The notes beneath the pieces were generated by a model. It made no database searches and was not told the origin of the DNA. It saw only the letters and a program-made list of their open reading frames with translations. The position numbers and the translations under genes were made by a program. Below are positions 38,000-46,831 of a stretch of 64,000 nt of DNA, piece after piece (the stretch's first letter is position 1; every line of letters begins with the position of its first letter). This stretch comes from Neisseria canis (GTDB lineage Bacteria; Pseudomonadota; Gammaproteobacteria; Burkholderiales; Neisseriaceae), in contig NZ_LR134313.1 in the NCBI RefSeq assembly GCF_900636765.1, forward strand, positions 1,798,001-1,862,000, read 5' to 3'.

Positions 38000-38293
38000 A
38001 TGAATCAGCAGTTGCTCGGACTCTATTTCCTGCCCCTCGGCGTGTTACTGATGGGCGCCGCCGCCTTGTGGCAAATGTATGTGGTGATGTCGGAAAGCTA
38101 CAGCTTAAACCGATTTAAAGAAGACAAACACCGCTTGGCCGCCGCCATAGCCATGTTTTTCAGCTTTTCATTTGCAATCTATATTTTATGCCCCAATGCC
38201 CGCAAAAAAGGTTTGATTTTTTTCATATTAGGGGCAGCAGGAGCAACGCTGTATATTTTAGGAAAACTATGGCTGCCGTGGAAAAGTGTTTGA
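38000..38293 (+). CDS. small inner membrane protein, 97 aa
   Basis: This protein is read from MNQQLLGLYFLPLGVLLMGA. It has hydrophobic segments at about residues 5-28, 48-65 and 72-90, with positive loops between. No family is recognised. It is the last gene of the core-like region before the insertion sequence. Confidence 0.65.
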   Translation: MNQQLLGLYFLPLGVLLMGAAALWQMYVVMSESYSLNRFKEDKHRLAAAIAMFFSFSFAIYILCPNARKKGLIFFILGAAGATLYILGKLWLPWKSV

Positions 38294-38325
38294 GTTTTTT
38301 TACTTGATTTGTAACAAAGAGCTGA

Positions 38326-39201
38326 TGTAAGAAATCCTCGCGTTGTTTACACAACAGATTGAGAAAAATAAGCCTGTAAAACCTCAAAAGGCGTATCGCC
38401 CTTCAAGCCCTTATGCGGCTTAACCGTATTATAAAAATTCACAAAACGGCACAATTCCTTCTGCCTGTGTTCCGAATCCATAAACGGAACTTTGTCATGC
38501 CACATTTCCATCAGGGTGCGGATTACCCGTTCTGCCTTACCGTTGGTCTGCGGTCGGGCAATACGGGTAAACTTCTGGTTGATGTTGTTCTGCACACAGG
38601 CAACCGCAAACGGATGCGACGCATTGCCACGGTATTCCATGCCGTTGTCCGAATAGGCGCATTCGATGGTATAAGGACAACAGTCAATCACATCACGCAA
38701 AAGGAACTTGGCCGCACTAGCCGCTGTACGGTCGGGCAAAATGGCCGCATACAGTTCGCGGGAATAGTCGTCAATGGCGACAAACAGGTAATCTCTTGAG
38801 GCGGTTGCTTTTTGGTTTTGCAACAAAGGCAGTCGTTTGGTGTCGAAATGCACCATTTCGCCGGGATAGGATTTGTTGTAGCGTTTGGCCTGTTTCTTGA
38901 GCTTTTCTTCGATGTGTTTTTCCACTTTTGCCAAACGCTTCATTCCGTATTTGGCCTGTTTGAAACGGTTGTTGGTGCTGTTTTGTGGTGCGAGCAGCTG
39001 CAGCCGTGCGGCCTTTAGGATGCGGTAAATGGTAACCCTGCTGACTTGGTATTGCCGGGCCAGTGAGGTAACGGTGATTTTATCCTGCGTATAGGCGCGC
39101 CAAACGGCTTGGCGTTGGTGCGGGGTAAGGCGGGTGTTTTTATGGATGTTCATGGCAGTATTGTCTTTCAAATACTGTAAACAACGCTAGAGTTTCTTAC
39201 A
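38326..39201. mobile_element. IS481-type insertion sequence
   Basis: The terminal inverted repeats TGTAAGAAATCCTCGCGTTG (left) and TGTAAGAAACTCTAGCGTTG (right, reverse strand) continue together to 26 bp with three mismatches in all. They enclose 876 bp with one transposase gene. No clear target duplication is visible. The right end cuts an open frame of the conjugative element, and the left end abuts core sequence. Confidence 0.9.
38347..39171 (-). CDS. IS481-family transposase (DDE integrase core)
   Basis: This 274-residue protein has an N-terminal helix-turn-helix (TVTSLARQYQVSRVTIYRIL) and an rve integrase core. The likely acidic triad is in GEMVHFDTKRL, IECAYSDNGMEYRG and PQTNGKAERVIRTLMEMWHD. 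The C-terminus HKGLKGDTPFEVLQAYF is typical of the family. The frame is complete, so it may be active. A start at MNIHKNTRLTP is also possible. Confidence 0.9.
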   Translation of the reverse strand: MKDNTAMNIHKNTRLTPHQRQAVWRAYTQDKITVTSLARQYQVSRVTIYRILKAARLQLLAPQNSTNNRFKQAKYGMKRLAKVEKHIEEKLKKQAKRYNKSYPGEMVHFDTKRLPLLQNQKATASRDYLFVAIDDYSRELYAAILPDRTAASAAKFLLRDVIDCCPYTIECAYSDNGMEYRGNASHPFAVACVQNNINQKFTRIARPQTNGKAERVIRTLMEMWHDKVPFMDSEHRQKELCRFVNFYNTVKPHKGLKGDTPFEVLQAYFSQSVV

Positions 39202-39321
39202 GGCATTTTCAGGAACTGGCATCATCGCTATGGCAAATGCGGATGCTGAATAGGCCAGTGCACTACGGAATTCATACGGCTTTCGGTAAACATTTTCCGT
39301 AGCTTCATAAACTATGCTCAT
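39187..39321 (-). pseudogene. truncated conjugative-element gene, probably traD N-terminus
   Basis: GGAGATAGAGT precedes an ATG at 39321. The frame reads MSIVYEATENVYRKPYEFRS and continues with a hydrophobic segment, then crosses into the insertion sequence at 39201 and stops at 39187. It begins four bases after the relaxase stop, the place of traD in related elements, and the start of a membrane helix fits a coupling protein. Identity as traD is inference from position. Confidence 0.5.
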
Positions 39322-39324
39322 ACT

Positions 39325-41715
39325 CTATCTCCGCTTGAAATTACTTTCGGTGATTTGAAGGTCAATATTATTGGCTGGGCGGCGACTGACATTTATAAAG
39401 TAGTGGAGCCTGGCTTCAGGTATCAAAAAGCAGGTAAACAAGTGTTTGTCGTCTATTCGCGCAGAATAAATACCGGTGCGACGGGTTCGTTCATTGATTC
39501 CCAACGCTAAAAAAGCGTCTTGAGCTTTTTTACCGGGGCATTCAGGATTGTTTTTATCGAAAAATCCATGAGCATACATTTTGAAAATTTCAGGCGTGAC
39601 AAGTAACATTCCTCTTTCAACAAAATGTACTGGAGAGTTGTTTTCATTCACGGAAATGGTGCCGTCGGCAAGACCGCTAGCCAACCAGTTCAGAAACCGA
39701 TTGCCATCGGCTTTTTTCAACAAAGTTTGCTCTTTCAGCCCATCAATAGCGTCTTCAGCGGTTTTTACAGCCTGATGAACTGTAACTGCTCGCGGTGCTT
39801 TATCGGGCAAATCCTGTTGCTCTGCTAAGATTTCATCAAGGCCGGCCTGGGCAGATTGGGAGTAATCCAGTTGGTCATTATTCTCAACTGTTTCTTCGGC
39901 CGCATTGTCTGTGTCTTTCTGAGCACCCGAAACGCTCGATAATTCGGTTTGTTCAGGTGAATTCGATTCAGTTTTGTTTTCCAGTAATTTTTCCAGCAGT
40001 TTAGAGCTTGATTGGGATGAGGTAGCTCGGACAACTGGCGATTGTGTTTTGGCGGCGGGCTTGGCTTTGGGCTTAGGTTTGGATTTTGGAACAGATTTCG
40101 CATGTATTGTTGGCTGCCCCATCTCTGTATGTTTGATATCTGTTCCATCTATTTCAGCGGTTTCTCCTGCGTCAAGATCAGACAATAGGTTGTGACTATT
40201 AAGGAAGTGGTCAATATTGTCACAACTCGCCTGTTCCTGTGCCGGAGAAATAGTTGTCACAGAAGATGACCTTGCCTTAGGAGGTGCGGGGATGGAATAG
40301 TCTTCAGGAATATAGCTTGGAATATCGGATTGGATATCTTTATCTTCTGTGTCAGTTATTTGTTTTGCCGGTTCGGTGTCAGTATCATCCCGTGCAGTTT
40401 CTGAGGTCATAAATTGACGTTTGGTCGGAGCATCTACTTCTTGTAATACACCTGAAAACTCTGTCGGCAGTACACCTTTTGGAAAGAGAGTTTCGGGGCG
40501 GAATTTAAGTACGGTAAACGGGTAAGTTTTGATTTCTCCGTCATTTTTCGCAAATGTAACGATAATGTTGCTAACGGCCCGCCCTGCATCAAAAATGTTT
40601 GATTCCACATGGCCGTACTCAAGCAGAGTGTCAAAAATCCGCTGGTTATCACTTGGGAAAGATTTGGCTAATTCAGGATGGTGAGCATTCAGAAAATTGC
40701 GCACCATGTCGGGAACGTTTTTGGCCATCATGTACACCACGCCATCCTTAAAAAACAAATCCCCGCCAGCGGTTGTAGCAATGCTGAAATATGCACCGCG
40801 CTCTTCCAACATCTCTATCAATGAGTCCATGATGATTTCGTTGAACAGTCGGCGTTTTGCTGTTGCAAAGCGCTGGCGGGATCCGGCTTTCAAATCCAAA
40901 GCCACCGACTGCATATCTGCTTTACGAATAACATCGGCCAAGGCCGAGGTTTCATCATTGCCACTAAGGTACGCACGCAATGTGTTAATCAAATTCGGAT
41001 CACTGTCTGATATCCAGCTGCGGGCATGTTTGGGCACGATGCGCTGAAAGAACATCCATCCCAGCCCTTTGTGAACGGAATAAGCCGTTTTTGTATCGGG
41101 AAACAGAACTTTGTAAAACTTTCTGTCTCCATCTGCCATGTGGCCGGTATCGGGCTGCCAAATAATTGGATATTCGTCATCTGCTGTTTTATAAAGCGGG
41201 ATCTCGAAGGTAGTGATGACTTTACCAATATCATGCAGCATAGCTGCGGTCAGGATACCGTATCGCCATACTGCACTCAGCCGGGCAATATCCTCTGTTT
41301 TGGCTCCGGGCGGCCAACTGCGGGCAGTAGAAGCAATGAGTGCATAAGCAGCAACGTTGAGCGAATGTTTGACCAATCCCCCGTCTCCGGCATGGTGGTG
41401 GGATTCCGATGCAGGAAGGCGCTGCACCAAAGTAATAAAATTATGAATTAGAGGCAGGCCGTCTTTGAGCCAATTCTCATCGGTAATGCCCAATTGCCGT
41501 TTAATTTCGTTGATGGACGGATTTAGGCCAAGCTCGTAAATCAATGTCTCTGCATCAAGAATGCGAAACTTGTCATGTACAACAGACGGCTCTGTCGGGG
41601 TTTCCGTGATAACTTGATTGGGTAAATTTTGATTTGAGAAAAGCTTGCGGCCAAACAACCATAAAGCGACGGCACCTGCTGATCCGCATAAAAGCATCCA
41701 ATCTAAATTGGTCAT
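39325..41715 (-). CDS. traI: MobH-type conjugative relaxase, TraI_2 family
   Basis: This protein of about 796 residues is read from MTNLDWMLLCGSAGAVALWL (41715), preceded by AGGAGTACAGCTA. A membrane segment lies at residues 5-22. The TraI_2 domain has HHHAGDGGLVKHSLNVAAYA and the HD site MLHDIGKVITTFE. A long low-complexity linker (about residues 470-650) leads to a C-terminal DUF1528-type domain (FLNWLASGLADGTISVNENN). It would nick the transfer origin and lead DNA into the secretion channel. Confidence 0.88.
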   Translation of the reverse strand: MTNLDWMLLCGSAGAVALWLFGRKLFSNQNLPNQVITETPTEPSVVHDKFRILDAETLIYELGLNPSINEIKRQLGITDENWLKDGLPLIHNFITLVQRLPASESHHHAGDGGLVKHSLNVAAYALIASTARSWPPGAKTEDIARLSAVWRYGILTAAMLHDIGKVITTFEIPLYKTADDEYPIIWQPDTGHMADGDRKFYKVLFPDTKTAYSVHKGLGWMFFQRIVPKHARSWISDSDPNLINTLRAYLSGNDETSALADVIRKADMQSVALDLKAGSRQRFATAKRRLFNEIIMDSLIEMLEERGAYFSIATTAGGDLFFKDGVVYMMAKNVPDMVRNFLNAHHPELAKSFPSDNQRIFDTLLEYGHVESNIFDAGRAVSNIIVTFAKNDGEIKTYPFTVLKFRPETLFPKGVLPTEFSGVLQEVDAPTKRQFMTSETARDDTDTEPAKQITDTEDKDIQSDIPSYIPEDYSIPAPPKARSSSVTTISPAQEQASCDNIDHFLNSHNLLSDLDAGETAEIDGTDIKHTEMGQPTIHAKSVPKSKPKPKAKPAAKTQSPVVRATSSQSSSKLLEKLLENKTESNSPEQTELSSVSGAQKDTDNAAEETVENNDQLDYSQSAQAGLDEILAEQQDLPDKAPRAVTVHQAVKTAEDAIDGLKEQTLLKKADGNRFLNWLASGLADGTISVNENNSPVHFVERGMLLVTPEIFKMYAHGFFDKNNPECPGKKAQDAFLALGINERTRRTGIYSARIDDKHLFTCFLIPEARLHYFINVSRRPANNIDLQITESNFKRR

Positions 41716-42134
41716 TAGCTGTACTCCTGACCTAACAAGCAATTAAGGTAGGAACGTGCCTGAATAAAAGGAATATGCGGTTGCGAAGAAATCAAGGCCT
41801 CGGAAATATGGTTTGATTTGGTCCAGTTTTGATAAGATTGCTTCGTGAGATCCCAACTGTCATCGTGACCAAGTGCGGTCATGTACCAACCATCAAATTC
41901 TCCGGCGATCAAGTCGGTAATAACGGAATCTGTTGCATCTTCAGGCAATGAATTCAGTAGCTCCAAGGTTTTTTCCATCAAGTATTCGTTGGTTTTTTCA
42001 CCGTCTAAGGTCATGGTTTCCACAAAACCATCGCAACGGCCAATCAGAAATACCAAAATACTCCCCCAACGGGGATGGATATTTTTAAATCGGCGAAGGG
42101 CGTCATGTAGTTTTTCAAATTCGATCTCATTCAT
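41715..42134 (-). CDS. hypothetical protein upstream of traI
   Basis: This 139-residue acidic protein begins MNEIEFEKLHDALRRFKNIH; its stop overlaps the traI start in a TAATG. No family is recognised. Small genes in this position often accompany the relaxase in F-type elements. Translational coupling suggests joint expression with traI. Confidence 0.7.
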   Translation of the reverse strand: MNEIEFEKLHDALRRFKNIHPRWGSILVFLIGRCDGFVETMTLDGEKTNEYLMEKTLELLNSLPEDATDSVITDLIAGEFDGWYMTALGHDDSWDLTKQSYQNWTKSNHISEALISSQPHIPFIQARSYLNCLLGQEYS

Positions 42135-42203
42135 TGCACTACCCGTAGTTGTTATGGATATTCCATATTAGGATAGAGCGCAACTTCCTAGAGAGGCAAA
42201 GGG

Positions 42204-42510
42204 AAATCGCCAAAGGATATTTTCAGATTGTTTCTTGACTTTAAGGTGTCAGCCGTGGTAGTTCTTGCGACAGCCTTTTAAAAATGACAAGAACGCTCGC
42301 GTTCTTGTCATTTTTTCCCTTTAAATCTTTTCCTTTCCCATTAAAGCCTTATTGCCATTAGATTTAAGCCTTATGCCTTAACCTTTACACCTTTTAAAAG
42401 GGTAATACGCGGTTTTTAGCGTATTACCCTTTTGCCTTTTTGGGTAAGCCCATTACCTTAAAAATCTTTTGGGTGTCAAGAAACAATCTGAAAATATCCT
42501 TTGGCGATTT
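42204..42510. repeat. 36-bp perfect inverted repeat enclosing two long hairpins
   Basis: Bases 42204-42239 are the exact reverse complement of 42475-42510. Between them lie a hairpin at 42281-42314 (AAAATGACAAGAACG stem) and a hairpin at 42396-42433 (AAAAGGGTAATACGC stem, loop of 8). The region sits between the divergent traI and ATPase operons. It could be a transfer origin, a replication origin, a MITE or a bidirectional control region. Confidence 0.85.
42281..42316. terminator. 15-bp hairpin with T-run, terminator-like
   Basis: AAAATGACAAGAACG and CGTTCTTGTCATTTT pair around CTCG, followed by more T residues. It is symmetric, so it could act in both directions. Confidence 0.7.
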
Positions 42511-42690
42511 AGACTTATCTTTAGAAACACAAAATAAATTATTTGTCAATAAACAATGTAAAAACAGTTAATTTTGATTGTTTGTTGAGGTTTATTTGCA
42601 AAAAACAAAAAATAAGGCCGTCAACCGACACAACACCCGACCGGGAATCTGTAGATTTGGAAATAAAGATGGGGGCATCGTAATTTCCAA

Positions 42691-42785
42691 CTGTATTTTT
42701 AAGGCAGGGTGCTTGCGTAATAACGTGTTGCAACGGTTACCCATATTGCCGACCGCTTCAAAAGCACCCTGCCTTAAAAATACAG
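42691..42785. repeat. 24-bp perfect inverted repeat just upstream of the ATPase gene
   Basis: 42691-42714 (starting CTGTATTTTTAAGGCAGGGT) is the exact reverse complement of 42762-42785, with a 47-base loop. The right arm ends 11 bases before the ATPase start codon, so the hairpin overlaps the expected ribosome binding region. Possible roles are translational control or a protein binding site. Confidence 0.85.
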
Positions 42786-42796
42786 GCGACTGAATC

Positions 42797-44075
42797 ATGA
42801 ATACACAACTCGAACTTCCTAAGCAGTTTCATAAACTGCGCCAAAAAGAAAATGTGAAGTATGACTTAGGAAAAATCGCAATCAGCTTCGGAGGAGGGCA
42901 CAGCAAACCGGATTCGACTGAAAGCTTCCTTAACTGGCTTTTCTTTTATGCAAAAAAACTTTCAGTATCGGACATACACTTCCAAGACAAAGAAAACGGC
43001 TGTTTGATCAGATTCCGACAGCAAGATATGACAGTGACCAATTTCGAACTGATTTCCAGACAGCATGGCAACGAAATCGATAATTTACTGAGGGCATATG
43101 GAAAATTAAGCGATACAGATAAGCGCAGAGGAGTCACGACATCTCTCTATCTGCTTAACCAGGAAACTGAAGAGCTTTTGAATATCCGCTTAAATTTCAT
43201 TCCCACACAATTCGGACAGAATATTGTTTGCCGCTTATTGGGGCAAGCAGAAGACTTGTCTTTGGATCAAATAGATTTACCGGAATATTTAAGAGAACCC
43301 TACGTAAAGGCGATTACATCTGAATCGGGATTCATTGCAACCAGCGGGCCGACTGGAAGCGGCAAAACACGAACAATTGCGACATCGATAAACCACATTA
43401 ACGATGGGACAAGAATTATTCATACCGTTGAAGATCCCCCTGAAATCAATATACCGGGGACAAACCAAATAGCTGTCAGCCCGCAATTGGGCTTTAGGGA
43501 TGCGCAAAAAAACTTTTTGCGCCAAGACCCCGACGTAATCTTGGTAGGTGAGTTGCGTGATGATGACTTCGAATCAGCACAAACAGCACTGCACTTGGCG
43601 AATACAGGACATTTGGTCTTTACAACGCTACACGCACCTGACGCGGCAAGAACCATTATGAGATTCATCCAGCTCGGATGCGAACCTTATGTACTAGCTA
43701 ATACTTTAACTTGCTTCTTTCTCACAGCGATTGATGAGAAGGTTATGCCCGCATTGTGCATTAGTCGTACCTGTAACCGAAGGTTCCGAGCTGCCAACAA
43801 GAGAATCTTATCCTTTCTACCACCGGCACAATCCGGAAGGTTGCAGCAACTGTAATCACACGGGTTTAAACGGTCGTATTCCGATCTTTGAAATGGGTTT
43901 CAATACCTCAGAAGTAAGACAAGGCATTTTAAAAATGGATTTGGAAAAGATAACCGAAGCTCTTTTTAAGCAAAGTTCCTATCGGACGTTGGTTGAGGCT
44001 GCTTTAGAAAAATCTGCCCAAGGCCTGATCGATTTTGATGAAGCATTATCGATGGTCAGCGTTCACACCGATTAA
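42797..44075 (+). pseudogene. GspE/PilB-type secretion ATPase, frameshifted
   Basis: The first frame (42797-43855) gives the N-terminal and ATPase parts: SGPTGSGKTRTIATS (Walker A, residues about 183-195), DPDVILVGELRD (Walker B) and TGHLVFTTLHAPDA (His box). Near 43700-43712 the family sequence switches frame: ANTL is followed in the next frame by LASFSQRLMRRLCPHC. The tetracysteine site (CPHC...CSNCNHTG) and C-terminus continue there to 44075. One extra base in CTTTAACTT explains it. The joined protein would be about 425 residues. It is unlike the VirB4-type ATPase expected in an F-type system. Confidence 0.8.
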
Positions 44076-44088
44076 TTTGGACACGTCG

Positions 44089-44754
44089 ATGAACAGAAGA
44101 AAATTTTTAATTGGTTCGGGTGCTGTGATTTTTTCATTAAAACTTTCGGCAGCATCAGGCTTATCTGGAACGAATCCGAAAAATGACAATAAAGGACAAC
44201 CTGAATCAGATTTGAAAAACCATTACATCGCAATAGGAAACTATAAAGACGATGCCAACAGGGTTTTTATGTTCATATCTTTCGACTGTCCCTATTGCGC
44301 CCAAAGTTGGCAAGGGGTGGGGGAGTGGGCTTTGAAATTACCTCCACCGTTCAAATTCGTTTATGTGCCTGTTTTTGGTACACCTAGAAAAAATGTTGCA
44401 GGTACGGCTTTTTATATTGTGCGCGAACTGGCACCACACCGACTACCGGAGTTTATGTCTCAAGCATTCAGTTTGGCTTCAAGCCGTATCAACAATGAAT
44501 CGTACATCGAGATCCTTTACAAAATGGGATTTACCAAAGCTCAGGTTGAAGGGGCTTACGCCTCTCAAATTACTAAAAGGAGGGTGGAGCGGGCCATAAA
44601 GCTTACCAACAACTACAGAATTGATGTCACGCCATCTTTTGGCATTGCCGGCCGCTACATGACCCATATCGATTTGGCTAATGGCGATACCAGGTTCCTT
44701 ACCAACATCGTAAATAGGCTAATAACCATTGAAATTGAAAGAACTTTTAATTAA
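44089..44754 (+). CDS. DsbC/DsbG-like thiol-disulfide protein with Tat-type signal
   Basis: This 221-residue protein is read from MNRRKFLIGSGAVIFSLKLS, whose RRKF motif and weakly hydrophobic core suggest Tat export. The thioredoxin fold has the active site FDCPYCAQSW and the cis-Pro region IDVTPSFGIAGRYM. It probably forms or shuffles disulfides in envelope proteins of the conjugation machine. F-type systems commonly carry such a gene (dsbC/trbB). Confidence 0.82.
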   Translation: MNRRKFLIGSGAVIFSLKLSAASGLSGTNPKNDNKGQPESDLKNHYIAIGNYKDDANRVFMFISFDCPYCAQSWQGVGEWALKLPPPFKFVYVPVFGTPRKNVAGTAFYIVRELAPHRLPEFMSQAFSLASSRINNESYIEILYKMGFTKAQVEGAYASQITKRRVERAIKLTNNYRIDVTPSFGIAGRYMTHIDLANGDTRFLTNIVNRLITIEIERTFN

Positions 44755-45121
44755 ACACGCGATAAAAATCCAAATTGTATTGTTGTGCTATTTCACAATC
44801 GGCATGTTCTACCAGCCGCATAAGTGCGAAATACAACCTACACAAACAAAAATTACCTCGTCGCAGGTATATCAGCCCATCGGAACAGCGGTAAAGACCG
44901 TTTTCACCGGCTATGCTTACCCCCGATGTTTTGGCGACATGAAACATGTAAGGAACCCAATCGCAGGATGGTATGTACCAGCGGCCAAAGAAGTTCAGAA
45001 CAGAAGCCATGAGATTTACACATTGGCAATCCAACTGATCTCAGGTTTTGCAGCAGCCAATATTCTTTGGATTATTTGCGGTAATTTTATCTTGAACCGA
45101 CTTAACAGGATTCGGAAATGA
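44729..45121 (+). CDS. hypothetical bitopic membrane protein
   Basis: This protein of about 130 residues overlaps the end of the Dsb-like gene and may start at TTG (44729). There are hydrophobic segments at residues 10-27 and 97-120, with a loop carrying two Cys (PHKCEIQ, PRCFGDM). No family is recognised. Its stop overlaps the next start (AAATGAAAAG), so it is part of the operon. Confidence 0.6.
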   Translation: MKLKELLIKHAIKIQIVLLCYFTIGMFYQPHKCEIQPTQTKITSSQVYQPIGTAVKTVFTGYAYPRCFGDMKHVRNPIAGWYVPAAKEVQNRSHEIYTLAIQLISGFAAANILWIICGNFILNRLNRIRK

Positions 45122-45639
45122 AAAGAATCATTTTAATCAAATTGTTGGCTATATCGACAATAACAGCCTGCACAACCAATAACACGGATCATGCCGTGCC
45201 GGCAGAGCCTGTTCCATATCCTGAAATTGTTTCACTTCGTCAACTCAACGGTTATTCTGATGTTGCGAATCTCAGTATTGAAGATGGGTCTTACATCGGC
45301 CAAAAAACGAATCCATCTGATTTTGGGATAAAACTGTCATTTAATGAATCGGGTATTTCTTTAGAAAATATACAGAATATTTATTTTGCCACCGGTTCAG
45401 ACCGCCTGAGTGAGACGCAGAAACAAAAATTAGTCGCCATTATTCCCCAGCTCAGAGATAAAACGGTTTCACTTCAGGGATTTGCCGATCCCCGAGCATC
45501 AGAAGACTACAACTTAGCATTGTCACAAAGACGTGTGCGGACTGTTACAGAGTTTCTTGAATCCAACGGTATTTCTGTTACCGACAAATGTGCGTATGGC
45601 GAGAACAAATTACCGGGCATTACTGTTTGCGGGAACTGA
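45118..45639 (+). CDS. OmpA-domain lipoprotein
   Basis: This 173-residue protein has a signal peptide and a lipobox-like TITACTTNN. The C-terminal OmpA/Pal fold (about residues 85-165) is seen as IYFATGSDRLSETQ, VSLQGFADPRASEDYNLALS and RRVRTVTEFLESNGI. It probably anchors the conjugation apparatus to peptidoglycan. Two further Cys lie near the C-terminus. Confidence 0.8.
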   Translation: MKRIILIKLLAISTITACTTNNTDHAVPAEPVPYPEIVSLRQLNGYSDVANLSIEDGSYIGQKTNPSDFGIKLSFNESGISLENIQNIYFATGSDRLSETQKQKLVAIIPQLRDKTVSLQGFADPRASEDYNLALSQRRVRTVTEFLESNGISVTDKCAYGENKLPGITVCGN

Positions 45640-45640
45640 T

Positions 45641-45946
45641 ATGAATGAAGAAATGATTTATTTTCCACAGTACATCAACAATTTCAACCAAATCGCTTTT
45701 TGGGAAGCTGATGATACTTTTCCTTTTTTGGCTGGTTGTGCGAGCGGTATTTTCGTGAGCTTCTATATTGAGCATGTTCTGGTTTACATAGCAGGCGGAT
45801 TATTCGGAATTGTAGGCTCCATGATCTATATACGCAGTAAACGCAATCACTTGCAGGGAGTCTTTTTTCACCGTCTGTATCGGTGGGGATTTTTCCGATT
45901 GAATGAAATATTCAAATACGGGTTACTGAGAAAGGTAGTTAACTGA
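45641..45946 (+). CDS. traL: F-type conjugation protein TraL
   Basis: This 101-residue protein is read from MNEEMIYFPQYINNFNQIAF. It has the TraL pattern: a start ending in FWEADDTFPFLAGCASGIFV, a central hydrophobic hairpin, and a basic C-terminus (FHRLYRWGFFRLNEIFKYGL). TraL is a small inner membrane component of the F-type channel. The stop overlaps the traE start (TGATG). Confidence 0.85.
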   Translation: MNEEMIYFPQYINNFNQIAFWEADDTFPFLAGCASGIFVSFYIEHVLVYIAGGLFGIVGSMIYIRSKRNHLQGVFFHRLYRWGFFRLNEIFKYGLLRKVVN

Positions 45947-46821
45947 TGGAACTACGGGCAGCACGAACAGTTTTCAGAAAAAAATGGGCTGAATTCAAAA
46001 AAAATTTAAACCTGAACACAATTTTAGCTTTAATCATTTTAGGTTTGGTCGTGGACAAGATATTTACCAGTACACAAACCATACTTGTCCCGCCCAATAT
46101 GACAAAAGAAGCAAAAGTTGCATATAACAGTGCCGATGCGATTTATTTTGAATCTTGGACACTATTTCTAACCGGCATTATCTCAGCGGTTACGCCATCA
46201 AATGCCGACGAAATTTATGAGTATCTTGAACCGTTTTTTACACCTGATCTATGGAAAGAAATCGGGCCTCAAATTCTCAACATCAAGAAGAACCCTAAAT
46301 TTACAGGCGTAAATATTTTCTCAAGATTTGTAGTTGAAAAAGTTACATATGAACCCAGCACTAAGAAATTTTTCATTACCGGCAAACTAACTTCTTCTCA
46401 ATACAAAAAAGGCCATATGGAAGACATCCGTTCTGTCGTTGCTACATACGAAGTCAAGATGAGGATGCACGGATACCACCCGCAAGCTACACACTGGGTT
46501 ACTTATGTGGGCAATCCGATGACAGAAGAATGGATAGAAAAGTATCCGGAGCAGTATAAAAAACGTATTGAGTCAATGAAAGTAGATGATACGCAACTGT
46601 ATCCTCAGGCACAGGAGAGCGACATTATCCAAGAGAAAGAATCAGGAATCATTGTTGCCCCGCCGCCCGCAGCATCTGCCGAGCAAGCCAACCCTGCTTC
46701 TGCGTCTGCGGCAGCAGAAGCAGTACAAAATCAGACACAGCCTGCAACCGTACCGGGTCAAGAACAGAACCCAGGTATTCAAATGCCTGAAACGTCTTCT
46801 GCCGACAATGATTTGCTTTAG
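45946..46821 (+). CDS. traE: F-type conjugation protein TraE
   Basis: This 291-residue protein has one N-terminal membrane helix (LNTILALIILGLVVDKIF), then TQTILVPPNMTKEAKVAYNS and the VirB8-like domain (FESWTLFLTGIISAVTPSNA, FFITGKLTSSQYKKGHMEDI). A Pro/Ala/Gln-rich C-terminal tail of about 75 residues is longer than in classic TraE. It is the VirB8 counterpart of F-type channels. Confidence 0.85.
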   Translation: MELRAARTVFRKKWAEFKKNLNLNTILALIILGLVVDKIFTSTQTILVPPNMTKEAKVAYNSADAIYFESWTLFLTGIISAVTPSNADEIYEYLEPFFTPDLWKEIGPQILNIKKNPKFTGVNIFSRFVVEKVTYEPSTKKFFITGKLTSSQYKKGHMEDIRSVVATYEVKMRMHGYHPQATHWVTYVGNPMTEEWIEKYPEQYKKRIESMKVDDTQLYPQAQESDIIQEKESGIIVAPPPAASAEQANPASASAAAEAVQNQTQPATVPGQEQNPGIQMPETSSADNDLL

Positions 46822-46831
46822 GAAAAAACAT

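Noticed and set aside
38300..38330. Target-site duplication or attL at the IS border
   Set aside because: The bases flanking the two IS ends (GCTGA and GGCAT) do not match, and no tRNA gene lies nearby.
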